From Bog-473 sp052148295 (GTDB lineage Bacteria > Actinomycetota > Acidimicrobiia > Acidimicrobiales > RAAP-2), in assembly GCA_052148295.1 (NCBI GenBank), contig JBKQIP010000011.1:1-61481 (forward strand): a stretch of DNA of 61,481 nucleotides, given 5' to 3'. Made by a program: the position numbers and the translations under genes. The notes under the pieces are model-generated. The model worked only from the letters and a program-made list of their open reading frames with translations, was not told the origin of the DNA and did not search any database. Of the stretch, positions 33,901 through 42,824 are shown in pieces (position 1 is the first letter of the stretch; every line of letters begins with the position of its first letter).

Positions 33901-36231
33901 TCAGATCATGAGGCCCTTGTGCCGGCGCCGGGCGAAGAGGTCGGCCGAGGCAGCCCAGTCGTCCTGCACGTGGCGCTGGTCTTCGAGTATCTCGTCAGCC
34001 CAGAGCATTTGCATCGTCGTCCGGAGCTGATCAGCTCGACCTTGCGCCCGGGCGTCATCGAAGGCCGTCCGCAAGACATCGTGGAGGATCTCGTCATGCA
34101 CCGCAGGTGGGTCGAGGGCCTCGCGTCGATCGGCCAGCATTTCGGCAAACTCTTCACACCAGCGGTGGCTCGACGCGTACGAGTCTCGCAAGACCGCTCC
34201 GGCGATGGCGACGGACTCGAGTTCGGATCGGCCCCCCTCGAGCGTGGGCGCCGGCAGTGTGGCCAGGGTGAATGCCGCCAAGCGGATTCGATTCGAGCCG
34301 GTGAAGAGTCCAGCGACGGTGTCGACCGGCACGACCTTCGCGCCGCTCTCGGCGAGGAACTGGCGAAAGGCGTCGTCGAGCAGTACATAGGCGGTGTGGG
34401 AAGCCTGCTCGCCGGGAGCGGTGTCCACCTGTCGATTGGTGGCGGTCAGTCGCTCCACAGCGTCCGCCAGGTAGCCCGAACTGGCCACGAACGCATTCGA
34501 TAGCGCGCGGCCGAGGGCAGCCGTGGCGCCTCGGGGCCAGAACAACAGTCCCACCACGACGCTCACGGCGCAGCCGATGGCCACATCTTCGACTCTCGTG
34601 AGCCCGACCTTCCAGCCCGTCGGATCGATGATGTTGAACAAGATGATCACCACGACGGAGAATCCGGCCTGTCCCGCGGCAAAGGAGATCATCGAAGGGG
34701 CGACGCCCGATACCAGCACCGCCGGGGGCAGGAAGACCCAGAGGAGCACCGTGTGACCCGCCACACCGATCATGATGAGTGAGCCCACCACGAAGCCCAC
34801 GGCCGTCCCGCCGACGGCGCGCAAGGCCGTGGCGCCGGTACCCAGTGCGTTGGAGCGCAGCACCGAGAGCGTGCCCAAAACCACCCAGAATCCGTGTTCG
34901 ACATTGGTGACTTCGACGACGGCAATGGCCAGGGCCAAGCCGGCGGCGCCGCGCAGGGCGTTGCGGAACCACACCGAGCGAAATGACAGGTGGGAGAGGA
35001 GACGATGCCCGAACAGGTGCGACGTCGAAACACTGATCATGCCCAGTCGCCCGTCGCTGACGACCCGGGCGCCGGCCGACTCGAGGGCGGCGTCCGCCAC
35101 CAGTTCCGTCGAGATGCCCAAGACCCGGGCATGGAAGCTTGGATCCAGGGCCGCGGCAAGACTCCCGCGCCGACCGGACTCCGTCGTCTCGGGCCCGTCC
35201 TCAGCGGGAGGGTCTCCGTGATCGGACCCGACGTCGATCAGCATGGACACATCGGCTTCGAACTCGGTACCGATCAGTCGGTCCAACCGTCTGGTCGACT
35301 CCTGGACCGCTCGGACCAGGGCCGGATCGTCAACGGGGTGGGCGTTGCCGTCGCAGATCAGCGAAGCGCTCAAGTGCAGCGTTTCAGCTACCGCCCCGAG
35401 CACCGGTTGGGCCCGCGACATGCTCTCCGGTGCCATATCCCCCTTGCACAGCGCCGCATTGCCGGCGACCCACTCGGCCCGGCCTACCAGCTTGGCCAGC
35501 GCCACCGCTCCGGGGACCGACCCGGTGGGTGGGTAGGGGGTCCCCCTGAACTGGTCTCGCAATCGCGCCATGTCCGACGCCACGGCCGCGAGGGCCTCCG
35601 GGTCGAGGCGACCCTCGGCGTGTGCCTGTGCCAGCCGGCCGACGGCCGACAGGGCGGCCGACAGGCGACGACGGAGGTTGTCGTGCCAAGGGGTCGGCCA
35701 GATCAACATGCAGGCGGGAATGGAGGCGAGGGCGGCCAGCGCCCACCCGACCAGCCGAGGGCCGACGGCGGCAGCCGGCTGGGCAACGGCCACGGGTAGT
35801 ACGAACGTCAGGAGTGCCGCGGTCGATGCGGTAGCGACCTGCGGCGTGACGATGCCCAAAAAGAGCACGGCGAACCCGACCACTGCCATCGCCACCACCG
35901 CTGCCACCTTGTCGGTTGAGACGATGGTACCGAGAGAGATGAGAAATATCCCCACGAGGAAGAGCACTCCGAAGGAGAGGAGACGGGTGCGGGGCCGACC
36001 GGGGAAGTCCACCAGAAGCAACAGGGCGAACGAGCCGAACGCGCCGAAGAGGCTGACCTGCGGGTTGGAGAAGACGAGATGAGCAAAGGCAAAGACCGAG
36101 GGCATGACCAGCGCCGCCCTGACCGAGCGTTTGACCGCCGTGAGGTCTGGGTCCTTGTCCCTGATCCATCCGGCCGCGCCAGACCAGACCCGGGTCTGCG
36201 TGGGAGCCGGTGGAGCGGCCATGTCGGTCAT
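33901..36231 (-). CDS. FUSC family inner-membrane transporter
   Basis: 776 residues in two hydrophobic halves (about residues 40-160 and 390-530, each with about five or six membrane helices), separated by a large soluble domain and followed by a C-terminal soluble domain. The second block has the FUSC-type sequence GFWVVLGTLSVLRSNALGTGATALRAVGGTAVGF. Fusaric-acid-resistance/AaeB-type proteins export aromatic acids and toxic organics. The start at MTDMAAPP follows AGGAACT; the longer frame has no plausible ribosome binding site. No adaptor subunit is nearby, so it may act alone. Confidence 0.88.
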   Translation of the reverse strand: MTDMAAPPAPTQTRVWSGAAGWIRDKDPDLTAVKRSVRAALVMPSVFAFAHLVFSNPQVSLFGAFGSFALLLLVDFPGRPRTRLLSFGVLFLVGIFLISLGTIVSTDKVAAVVAMAVVGFAVLFLGIVTPQVATASTAALLTFVLPVAVAQPAAAVGPRLVGWALAALASIPACMLIWPTPWHDNLRRRLSAALSAVGRLAQAHAEGRLDPEALAAVASDMARLRDQFRGTPYPPTGSVPGAVALAKLVGRAEWVAGNAALCKGDMAPESMSRAQPVLGAVAETLHLSASLICDGNAHPVDDPALVRAVQESTRRLDRLIGTEFEADVSMLIDVGSDHGDPPAEDGPETTESGRRGSLAAALDPSFHARVLGISTELVADAALESAGARVVSDGRLGMISVSTSHLFGHRLLSHLSFRSVWFRNALRGAAGLALAIAVVEVTNVEHGFWVVLGTLSVLRSNALGTGATALRAVGGTAVGFVVGSLIMIGVAGHTVLLWVFLPPAVLVSGVAPSMISFAAGQAGFSVVVIILFNIIDPTGWKVGLTRVEDVAIGCAVSVVVGLLFWPRGATAALGRALSNAFVASSGYLADAVERLTATNRQVDTAPGEQASHTAYVLLDDAFRQFLAESGAKVVPVDTVAGLFTGSNRIRLAAFTLATLPAPTLEGGRSELESVAIAGAVLRDSYASSHRWCEEFAEMLADRREALDPPAVHDEILHDVLRTAFDDARAQGRADQLRTTMQMLWADEILEDQRHVQDDWAASADLFARRRHKGLMI

Positions 36232-36396
36232 AGTTCCTGCCCCATCGTTTCGGAAGGGGGTCCGGCTGGCAAGTGGCAGAGGGTGACGGTGATCAAAGAT
36301 GCACAAGCCTCGATCGCCCGGGCCGGGCGAAGCGGGGGAGTGTCGTGACCGGGATCAACGGAATTTCACGGGGCAGGCTCGCTCTCCGGCGCGCAC

Positions 36397-38055
36397 CTAG
36401 GCGCCACTGACGTGCCCGTCCCGTGGTCGCGCTTCGGCCTCCTCGGGTGCTCCGTCATCCAGTAGAGCGGTCGCGTTCAACGCCCGTACGATCCGGTCTC
36501 TTCCCGCTGTCTTGGCTGCGTAGAGAGCCTGGTCTGCGGCCCGCAGGAGGGTTCCGGTGGCCGTTCCGTGCTCGGGCGATGTGGCAATGCCGATGGAAAG
36601 CGTCGGAGGCCGGGGCGCATTCTCCAGCGTCCTGAAGGGCATGTGCAACTCCGCGACGCTCTCCTGGAGACGTTGGGCTCGACGCTCGGCATCGATCAAC
36701 GAGCACCTCGGCAGCACAACGGTGAACTCTTCACCTCCCGAACGGCACGGGACATCGGAGTCCCGAAAGAGCGAGAGCAGCATCTCTCCAATAGAACGCA
36801 GCACGAAGTCGCCAACCTCGTGTCCGTACGTGTCATTGAAATTCTTGAAGTGATCCACGTCAATTTGGAGAATGCTGAGTTGGTTCCGGATTGCCTTCTC
36901 TTTGTTCAACTCGCGATCGAGTGTCTCCTCCATGTATCGCCGGTTGTAAAGGTTGGTCAACGGGTCCCGGACGGACATGGCGCGAAGGGTCTCGCGCAAC
37001 TTGAAGTTCGCCATGGCGATCGCGACCTGTTCAGTGATGGACAGGGCAAACTGCACCAAATGGTCTTCGCCACCCTCCGTGGGGCCATTGGGTCCCCTCG
37101 GCAGGACAAACGTCATGATGCCGATAGTCTCGCCGTGGACCGTCATTGGGCAGCACAGGTGGCGCTCGACGTTCCACTCCGCCACATGTGTGCATGACGG
37201 TCCTCCAGGCGAGGAATCGTGGAATCGGCCCAGACGCAAGGCCCAACATGCGTTCGAAAAGATTGGGCTTTTGCCGGATGGGAGGTCACCCCACGAGGCA
37301 CCGAATGACATCAGCTCGCCTGACGATCGGGCGAGGTAGACCGCACCTCCTTCGGGAAACTTCTTCTCACAGGCGTACGTGATCACTCCGTAGGCTTCGT
37401 CCAGATCGTCGCAGGTGTGCAGCATCTCCGAGAAGGAGCTCAGGAGGGCGGCATCGCTGTTGCGTTCCTCGAGTTCGCCGATGGACTCGGCCATGCGACG
37501 GTTCAATTCATCGCGTTGGGCTATGGCGCGAGTGATGCGCAGCCTGAGTTCGACGATGCAATAGGCGATGAGTCCGCCGATGGCGAGATAGATGAACACT
37601 CGGCGCAGCCGAACCGTGTCGGTCATGTACACGGGATAGATGCTTGTGATCACCCCGACGGCCACGAATGCGACCACGACGACTGCAGACTTCCACGGGC
37701 GGAGGTACAGGGCCGTCCACACGATGGGGAGCACGATCACGAGTCCGATACCCGTGGTGGAACCGCCCGCGGCCAGGATCAAGGCCACCGCAGAACCCGT
37801 ATAGAGCAATGGGATGATCAGGTCGGCCCACGACGGAAGGACACTCCAGGGGAGAAAGAAGCACAGGACCGTGGCCACGAGGAGGGCCGCACTGATAATG
37901 GCGTCGGTGCTGGAGGCGGGCCCCGGCGGCAGGAGGAGGCTCGCCTCCGCGCCAACGGCCACGACCGCAAACGGGAGGACTCGTAGAGCCAGACCGTCCC
38001 AGTGCAGGACGGCAACCATGGGAGAGCGGTGGTCCGTCGACGCCCTTTGGATCAT
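36397..38055 (-). CDS. Membrane diguanylate cyclase with GAF sensor
   Basis: 552 residues. About six membrane helices (residues 25-180), then a coiled-coil linker, then a GAF-like sensor (about 215-345; HVAEWNVERHLCCPMTVHGETIG). The GGDEF domain (about 375-535) has the catalytic signature SGGEEF and, five residues before it, RDSD (RxxD), the inhibitory site for c-di-GMP feedback. So it should make c-di-GMP from GTP and be product-inhibited. No EAL domain is present. What the membrane part senses is unknown. An ATG giving MVAVLHWDG is a possible later start. Confidence 0.9.
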   Translation of the reverse strand: MIQRASTDHRSPMVAVLHWDGLALRVLPFAVVAVGAEASLLLPPGPASSTDAIISAALLVATVLCFFLPWSVLPSWADLIIPLLYTGSAVALILAAGGSTTGIGLVIVLPIVWTALYLRPWKSAVVVVAFVAVGVITSIYPVYMTDTVRLRRVFIYLAIGGLIAYCIVELRLRITRAIAQRDELNRRMAESIGELEERNSDAALLSSFSEMLHTCDDLDEAYGVITYACEKKFPEGGAVYLARSSGELMSFGASWGDLPSGKSPIFSNACWALRLGRFHDSSPGGPSCTHVAEWNVERHLCCPMTVHGETIGIMTFVLPRGPNGPTEGGEDHLVQFALSITEQVAIAMANFKLRETLRAMSVRDPLTNLYNRRYMEETLDRELNKEKAIRNQLSILQIDVDHFKNFNDTYGHEVGDFVLRSIGEMLLSLFRDSDVPCRSGGEEFTVVLPRCSLIDAERRAQRLQESVAELHMPFRTLENAPRPPTLSIGIATSPEHGTATGTLLRAADQALYAAKTAGRDRIVRALNATALLDDGAPEEAEARPRDGHVSGA

Positions 38056-38395
38056 GACCGATACCCCAGCTGTCTATGTGTTGCCGAAAGAATATCTAGG
38101 TGTCGCCGAAAGGACATTCGATGGCGGTTCGGACGATCCGGACGGTCCGGCACAGGCACGGATGGCCCGCCAGTTCCGCCTCGTAAAGCCGGGTCCTGCC
38201 ATCTCGGTCGGTCCCCGAGGGCAAGGAGCTGGGCTGGAGCGTGGCGCCATCGCGGACGAACACCCTCACACCTCCCGTCACGCCGCGAGGCAGCCCGCTG
38301 AGCGGGCAGCGCCCCGCGGGCGACTCGGTCCTTCGGTCCGGGGCGAGTCTGGGGCGAGGGAGGACGATCGGCGTCTCGGCCGGCGGTCTACGAGC
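38056..38395. other. Intergenic region with terminator-like hairpins
   Basis: 340 bp between two minus-strand genes. No credible gene. Several GC-rich inverted repeats lie in 38285-38349, which would follow the phasin-like gene's stop when read on the minus strand, and the rest should hold the diguanylate cyclase promoter. Confidence 0.5.
38322..38349 (-). terminator. Hairpin downstream of the phasin-like gene
   Basis: GACTCG (38322-38327) pairs with CGAGTC (38344-38349), with a small inner CC/GG stem. It lies about 47 bp after the minus-strand stop and next to another hairpin (CCCGC-TGA-GCGGG) further on. Confidence 0.4.
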
Positions 38396-38815
38396 TCAGT
38401 CGATCCGGCGGATCACCAACGCCACTGCGGTTTCCGCCAGCTTCCGCTCCGTGGTCAGCAGCTGCTGTGTGATGTCGAATCCGGCCTTCACCAAGGTGTC
38501 GAGATTGCCGACGGGGACGATAGTCGGCAACTTGGGCGTGAACGGGGCGGTGATCTCCGCGTAGGTCGAGAGCACGGAGAGACCAAAATCCTCCGCAGCC
38601 TTGATCGACAAGATGGATTGATCCCGCAAGACCAAGCCCACCTTCTCGCCCTGCTTGAACGACACTTCCGCTTGATCGCGCGCGATGGTCGTGAGCCCTT
38701 CGACGCTCCCTACGATGCCTTCGGCGAGGCCTTCCGCGACGCCGTTGCCTCTTCCATTCTTGGTGGGCCTGTCAGCTTCGGTAGTTGTCACGCTGGACTC
38801 CTTCGTGGTTGGCAT
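38396..38815 (-). CDS. Phasin-like amphipathic protein
   Basis: 139 residues, mostly helix: an acidic and Gly-rich N-terminus (EADRPTKNGRGNGVAEGLAEG), a helix TTIARDQAEVSFKQGEKVGLV, and a long C-terminal helix pair around AGFDITQQLLTTERKLAETAVALV. There are no cysteines, signal peptide or membrane span. The length and amphipathic heptads resemble phasin (granule-surface) proteins, but no polyhydroxyalkanoate genes are nearby, so this is a guess from pattern only. It could equally be a stress or coiled-coil protein. Confidence 0.65.
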   Translation of the reverse strand: MPTTKESSVTTTEADRPTKNGRGNGVAEGLAEGIVGSVEGLTTIARDQAEVSFKQGEKVGLVLRDQSILSIKAAEDFGLSVLSTYAEITAPFTPKLPTIVPVGNLDTLVKAGFDITQQLLTTERKLAETAVALVIRRID

Positions 38816-39125
38816 ATCGGACCCTCATGTCTTCCACTCGACGGTCTCTTGTTCCGCATCGAGCCTCCTTCGGATGATCTCGGTGCACCACTGAGCCGAC
38901 CAATGTACCCACTGGTCAATTCTAGAGATCGACGACAGGAAGTCAACGGAACGAACGGCGAACTGTTCGTGTCGGTCATGGGCCTGTTCGCGATGAAGAC
39001 GCGGAACCGGACCATTCCGTCACACAGCGGTGGCGTCGTGTCCCTCTGGCGTCCTGGCCTCGACCGATGTCGCGAAGCACATGGCGATTCTCAGGACGCA
39101 CATCGGTCTCGGGCGCGCCGCGAGC

Positions 39126-39167
39126 ATGAACGGCTGCACGTGTCATGGCTGTACCTGCAATGGCTGA
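39126..39167 (+). other. Candidate 13-residue Cys-rich peptide (MNGCTCHGCTCNG)
   Basis: ATG at 39126 reads MNGCTCHGCTCNG and stops at TGA 39165-39167. Four cysteines in two CTC units and one His in 13 residues is a metal-thiolate pattern. The DNA is an imperfect 15-bp repeat. No clear ribosome binding site, so it may be chance. Confidence 0.25.
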
Positions 39168-39603
39168 AAATGCATCTGCTCTCACGGGTGCGACAGAGAG
39201 TGGCGGGGTCGCGCTGATCGCTGTCGAAGGCGATCCGCACCGCGGCCACGACGGTGACGCTTCGGAACCATTCGTCTGACTCCGGACGGGCGGGCGGGAC
39301 CAGCTTGACGGTGCACAGACGGCTCTGTCGGAAGGTTCATGGAGGCGGCGCGAAGCGTCGCGAGGCGGGTGTCGGCGACCGCCCATCGTCTGCCCCAAAC
39401 AAAGGTACTGGGGCTGGCGGCGGCGGTCGAGGAGGGCGTGTTGCAGGGGCATGGGAGAGGGGACAGCCCAGCATTTGTCCTCTGACCAGGGCTCACTTCA
39501 TCGTCGGCGCCCTTCTGCCGGCCACCGAAGGCACCGTGCACACTCGCTCGGACACGTGCCCCCCAGCGCGCCGGTCGACCGTGTTAAGTCGAGTCCAAAC
39601 TAA

Positions 39604-39620
39604 TTGCGACTTTCTCGCAT
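39604..39620. promoter_or_regulatory. Nur-like palindrome upstream of the nickel/cobalt permease
   Basis: TTGCGA, 5-base spacer CTTTC, TCGCAT: a TGCGA-N5-TCGCA palindrome 60 bp before the permease ATG. The streptomycete Nur (Fur-family nickel regulator) box is TTGCAA-N5-TTGCAA, with the same spacing and outer TTGC. It is a good candidate operator, by similarity only. Confidence 0.45.
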
Positions 39621-39680
39621 CTGCCTTACACTCCGGCTCCGAACCCAGGTGAAGGTCCGAATCAGGGGAGGAGCCCATCG

Positions 39681-40865
39681 ATGGTTGCCATGAGCACCGC
39701 CCCCATCTCGTCGGGTCCAATCGGGAAGATCCGGGAGTTCCGACGGGACCTGAGTCCGACGCAGTCGCTGCAGACCAAGCTCATGTTCGGCTCCATCTTG
39801 TTGCTGCATGTCATCGGTTTCGGGGTCTTCATTGCGTTCGTTGTCCCCTCCCACTACAGGGGCCTGGGTATCGGGGTCTCGGTGCTGGCCTACACGCTCG
39901 GGCTGCGCCATGCCTTCGACGCCGATCACATTTCGGCCATCGACAATACGACTCGCAAGCTGATGAACGAGGGCAAGAAGCCGCTCAGTATCGGCTACTT
40001 CTTCTCGCTGGGCCATTCCACCATCGTCATCGCCATCGGAGCGGGCATCGTCATCGCCGAGAAGACGGTCTATAGCGCCGTCTCCCACAACAACTCGGGG
40101 CTCGAACAGTTCGGCGGCGTCTTCGGCACCATCGTCTCCGCCAGCTTCCTCTACCTCATCGCCTTCTTGAACATCGTGATCCTGGCCGGGATCATCGTGG
40201 TATTCCGCAAGATGCGCCATGGGTACTTCAACGAAGAAGAGCTCGAGCAGCAGCTGGAAAACCGGGGCTTCATGTACCGGATATTCGGCAAGTGGATGAA
40301 GTCGATCACCAAGGAATGGCAGATGTACCCAGTGGGCGTCGTCTTCGGCTTGGGATTCGACACGGCAACCGAAGTCGCCCTGCTGGCCACGACCGCCCTT
40401 CTCGCCACCCGGGCTCTGCCCTGGTACTCGATCATGTGCCTCCCGATCCTCTTCACGGCCGGGATGAGCCTGATGGACACGCTCGACGGTGTCTTCATGA
40501 ACATGGCTTACGGCTGGGCCTTCTTCAATCCGGTGCGCAAGGTCTATTACAACCTGGCCATCACGGGCCTCTCGGTCTTTATCTGCTTCTTCATCGGCAC
40601 CGTCGAAGTGCTCGGGCTGCTGCCTGTGGAACTGCACCTCAACGGCGGTTTCTGGAAATTCATGGCTAACTTCAACATCAACACGGCGGGATTCGTCATC
40701 GTTGGCATGTTCATCCTCACCTGGGCCGGTGCCCTGCTTATCTGGAAATACGGCAACGTCGAAGAGAAGTGGTCAGCCAAGCTCACCCACCAGACCGGCG
40801 CAGTGCATTTCGAGGCGGATCTCCGAGCACACGAGGAAGCGAGCGTTGCCGCCACTCTGATGTAG
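39681..40865 (+). CDS. Nickel/cobalt permease, NiCoT (HoxN/NixA) family
   Basis: 394 residues, about eight membrane helices. Signature of the family: RHAFDADHISAIDNTTRKLM (residues 76-95, HX4DH), plus LGHSTIVI, LGFDTATEVALL and GMSLMDTLDGVFMNMAYGWAF. NiCoT permeases import Ni2+ and/or Co2+ into the cytoplasm with high affinity for hydrogenase, urease, nickel superoxide dismutase or cobalamin. Which of these exists here cannot be seen. ATG behind GGGGAGGAG. It stands alone, with a palindromic candidate Nur site upstream. Metal selectivity is not predictable from these motifs. Confidence 0.92.
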   Translation: MVAMSTAPISSGPIGKIREFRRDLSPTQSLQTKLMFGSILLLHVIGFGVFIAFVVPSHYRGLGIGVSVLAYTLGLRHAFDADHISAIDNTTRKLMNEGKKPLSIGYFFSLGHSTIVIAIGAGIVIAEKTVYSAVSHNNSGLEQFGGVFGTIVSASFLYLIAFLNIVILAGIIVVFRKMRHGYFNEEELEQQLENRGFMYRIFGKWMKSITKEWQMYPVGVVFGLGFDTATEVALLATTALLATRALPWYSIMCLPILFTAGMSLMDTLDGVFMNMAYGWAFFNPVRKVYYNLAITGLSVFICFFIGTVEVLGLLPVELHLNGGFWKFMANFNINTAGFVIVGMFILTWAGALLIWKYGNVEEKWSAKLTHQTGAVHFEADLRAHEEASVAATLM

Positions 40866-41005
40866 CAGCGCATCGTGATCACCTGGCGCCTCTCAAAGGG
40901 CACGTCCAGCGCCGAGGAATGAACCTGGTGCGCGCTTCGGTTGAGGCTCCCGGGTTGCTTCTCTCGTCGCGATCCTGTGGATCAAGGTTCGACGAGCGGA
41001 CGCCG

Positions 41006-41545
41006 TTAGCGGTTCTCGATGGCGGCAACATGCAGACACCGGAACAGCGTTGCCATCTCGGGCAACTGATACCGAGCCTGGAGACCGCTCGGGTTGGGAA
41101 GCAGCCACAGCGTTGCTGTTCCCAGCCGTTCGGGCTGTTCGCCCACCTCCGCCTTGGGTCGTTGAAAGGCGGTGCGGTAGGCCTGGAGGCCGAGCACCGC
41201 GACGCAACGGGGGCGCAGCGCTCCCACCTTGGCCTCTAGCTGCTCGGCGCCCGCCCGCAATTCCGCGTCGTCGAGTTCGCTGGCAGCTGTGGTCACCCTC
41301 GGAACCAAGTTCGTGATGCCGATGCCCAGTGCAGGCAGTGAACCCTGGTCCGAGGGGGCCAGGACCGAATCGGTGAACCCCCCGGCATGGAGCAATTTCC
41401 AAAACCGGTTCCCGGGGCGGGCGAAATGTTGGCCCAGCTCTCCTGAGCGTTGACCGGGGTTGATCCCACAGAAGAGAACGCTCAGATCCGGTCCGACCAG
41501 ATCCGGGACATCGCCGCTGGTCGACCCTCGAGCCCGTGGCGCCAC
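41006..41545 (-). CDS. mug: Mug-type G:T/U mismatch-specific DNA glycosylase
   Basis: 179 residues. Family motif VLFCGINPGQRSGELGQHFARPGNRFWKLLH near residue 24 (GINPG with the catalytic Asn-type loop of the Mug/TDG subfamily) and the second loop WLLPNPSG near residue 150. It would remove uracil or thymine mispaired with guanine, starting base-excision repair. Length and fold agree with bacterial Mug. The start is at MAPRARG; a nearby alternative cannot be excluded. No operon partner. Confidence 0.88.
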   Translation of the reverse strand: MAPRARGSTSGDVPDLVGPDLSVLFCGINPGQRSGELGQHFARPGNRFWKLLHAGGFTDSVLAPSDQGSLPALGIGITNLVPRVTTAASELDDAELRAGAEQLEAKVGALRPRCVAVLGLQAYRTAFQRPKAEVGEQPERLGTATLWLLPNPSGLQARYQLPEMATLFRCLHVAAIENR

Positions 41546-41755
41546 GGATTCACCCGTCCCGATCGCGTTCGGTCATCGACGCGGCGCAACCTGATGCTCG
41601 CGCGTCAAGAGGAGTGGTCGCTGCCCGCTTTGAGGAGCTATCCGTGATTGCGTGGGCTACGGCTTCGACCGCCCGCCATGGGCTGCAACAGGGGATGGGT
41701 TGACCCGGACCTGGTTCGTCGCAGTGGCGAGCGGTGTCCGAGCGAGGGGCGCCCC

Positions 41756-42676
41756 TCACCCGATGACAATCGGATTGACCGGGCTGCCCGATGCCCCGGT
41801 GACGCAGAGGGGCGCCGCGATGAACAGACCCTCGCTGATCTGGTCGGCCGACAGGCCAGAGAGATTCACGTGCTCGATGAGGTGGACACCGAGCTTCACC
41901 AGGAGCTCGATGTGGACGCCGAGGAAGATGCCCTGGTCGAAGGGTAGCGACTCGATCGCGGAGTTGTCCGAACCGACGACCGCAACGTCGTGGTCGCGGA
42001 TGAAGCCGACGGCATCGAGGCCGAGACCTGCCTGTGCGGTCGCCGCGGAGGGATCTCCCAGAGAGTGCCAGTAGTCGAGGAAGCCGGTGCGGACGAGCAG
42101 GATGTCCCCCGGGCGAATCTCGACCCCTTGGCCCCTGGCGCAGGCGTCGAGCTCAGCGCCGGTGATGACGTGACCCGGCTCGAGCCAATCCACGCCCTGA
42201 TGACGGGGCAGGTCGAGATGTACGGCCCGCCCGACCACCCCTCCAACTTTGTCTATCCCACACGTCGGCATGCCCGAATTGGTCCGCACGGCCGCAGCGG
42301 GGAACCCGTTGTAGAGAGTTCCGGCGGCGAACACGTGCCCCAAGGCGTCCATGTGCGTCAGCGTGTGGGAGGCAAGGACCAGCATGTCCTCGTTGGCACC
42401 GACGTCGGGCGGAGCGCCCAGTGCGGTGAACTGGCCCGAGTCGGCCTGGTTGGTCAGGGTCAGACGCTGGGGCGCCCCGCGGTAATCGAAGATCGGCCCG
42501 CTCCCGTGCTGTTGGATGGGGAGCCCGAGGTGGTAGACCACGCCGCTCCGGCAGACCTGGAGGGCTGCCATCGTCCTCTCGGGAGTGAGCAGGTTGAGAG
42601 CCCCCCGCTCGTCCTCCTTGCCCCAACGGCCCCAATTGGTGGGCAAATCTTGAAAAAGAATGGTGTCGGCACACAT
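41756..42676 (-). CDS. Cyclase family (kynurenine-formamidase-like) metal hydrolase
   Basis: 306 residues. The cyclase-family metal motif is LASHTLTHMDALGH (His104, His108, Asp110, His114), and the C-terminal part has VVGSDNSAIESLPF and HIELLVKLGVHLIEHVNL. The family hydrolyses N-formylkynurenine, cyclic imides or acts in polyketide ring formation; the substrate here is unknown. The opening TNWGRWGKEDERGALNLLTPE is typical of hydrolases annotated only as cyclase family. Start at MCADTIL; the preceding GGGGGGACG could be the ribosome binding site. Divergent from the LLM gene. Confidence 0.87.
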   Translation of the reverse strand: MCADTILFQDLPTNWGRWGKEDERGALNLLTPERTMAALQVCRSGVVYHLGLPIQQHGSGPIFDYRGAPQRLTLTNQADSGQFTALGAPPDVGANEDMLVLASHTLTHMDALGHVFAAGTLYNGFPAAAVRTNSGMPTCGIDKVGGVVGRAVHLDLPRHQGVDWLEPGHVITGAELDACARGQGVEIRPGDILLVRTGFLDYWHSLGDPSAATAQAGLGLDAVGFIRDHDVAVVGSDNSAIESLPFDQGIFLGVHIELLVKLGVHLIEHVNLSGLSADQISEGLFIAAPLCVTGASGSPVNPIVIG

Positions 42677-42824
42677 CGATGCGTCCCCCCAACTGGCGGC
42701 TAGGTTGATCCACGCCGATCGACTGGTTCGCCGATCGCCAAATGGACAATACAATCTTCGGGTCACCATCAGCGTGCTCGATCACGACAGGCTCGGATCG
42801 GCTCTCGCACGGAGGAGGGGAACG

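Larger units (their letters stand above)
38816..39680. other. 865-bp divergent intergenic region
   Basis: It separates the minus-strand phasin-like gene from the plus-strand nickel/cobalt permease. I see no gene except the tiny Cys-rich frame at 39126. Larger open frames are poor in codon bias and mutually overlapping. The distal part holds the permease promoter and a palindromic site at 39604-39620. Confidence 0.5.

Noticed and set aside
39254..39652. 132-codon plus-strand frame before the permease
   Set aside because: Arg/Gly-rich with poor codon bias, overlapping the candidate operator; treated as noncoding.
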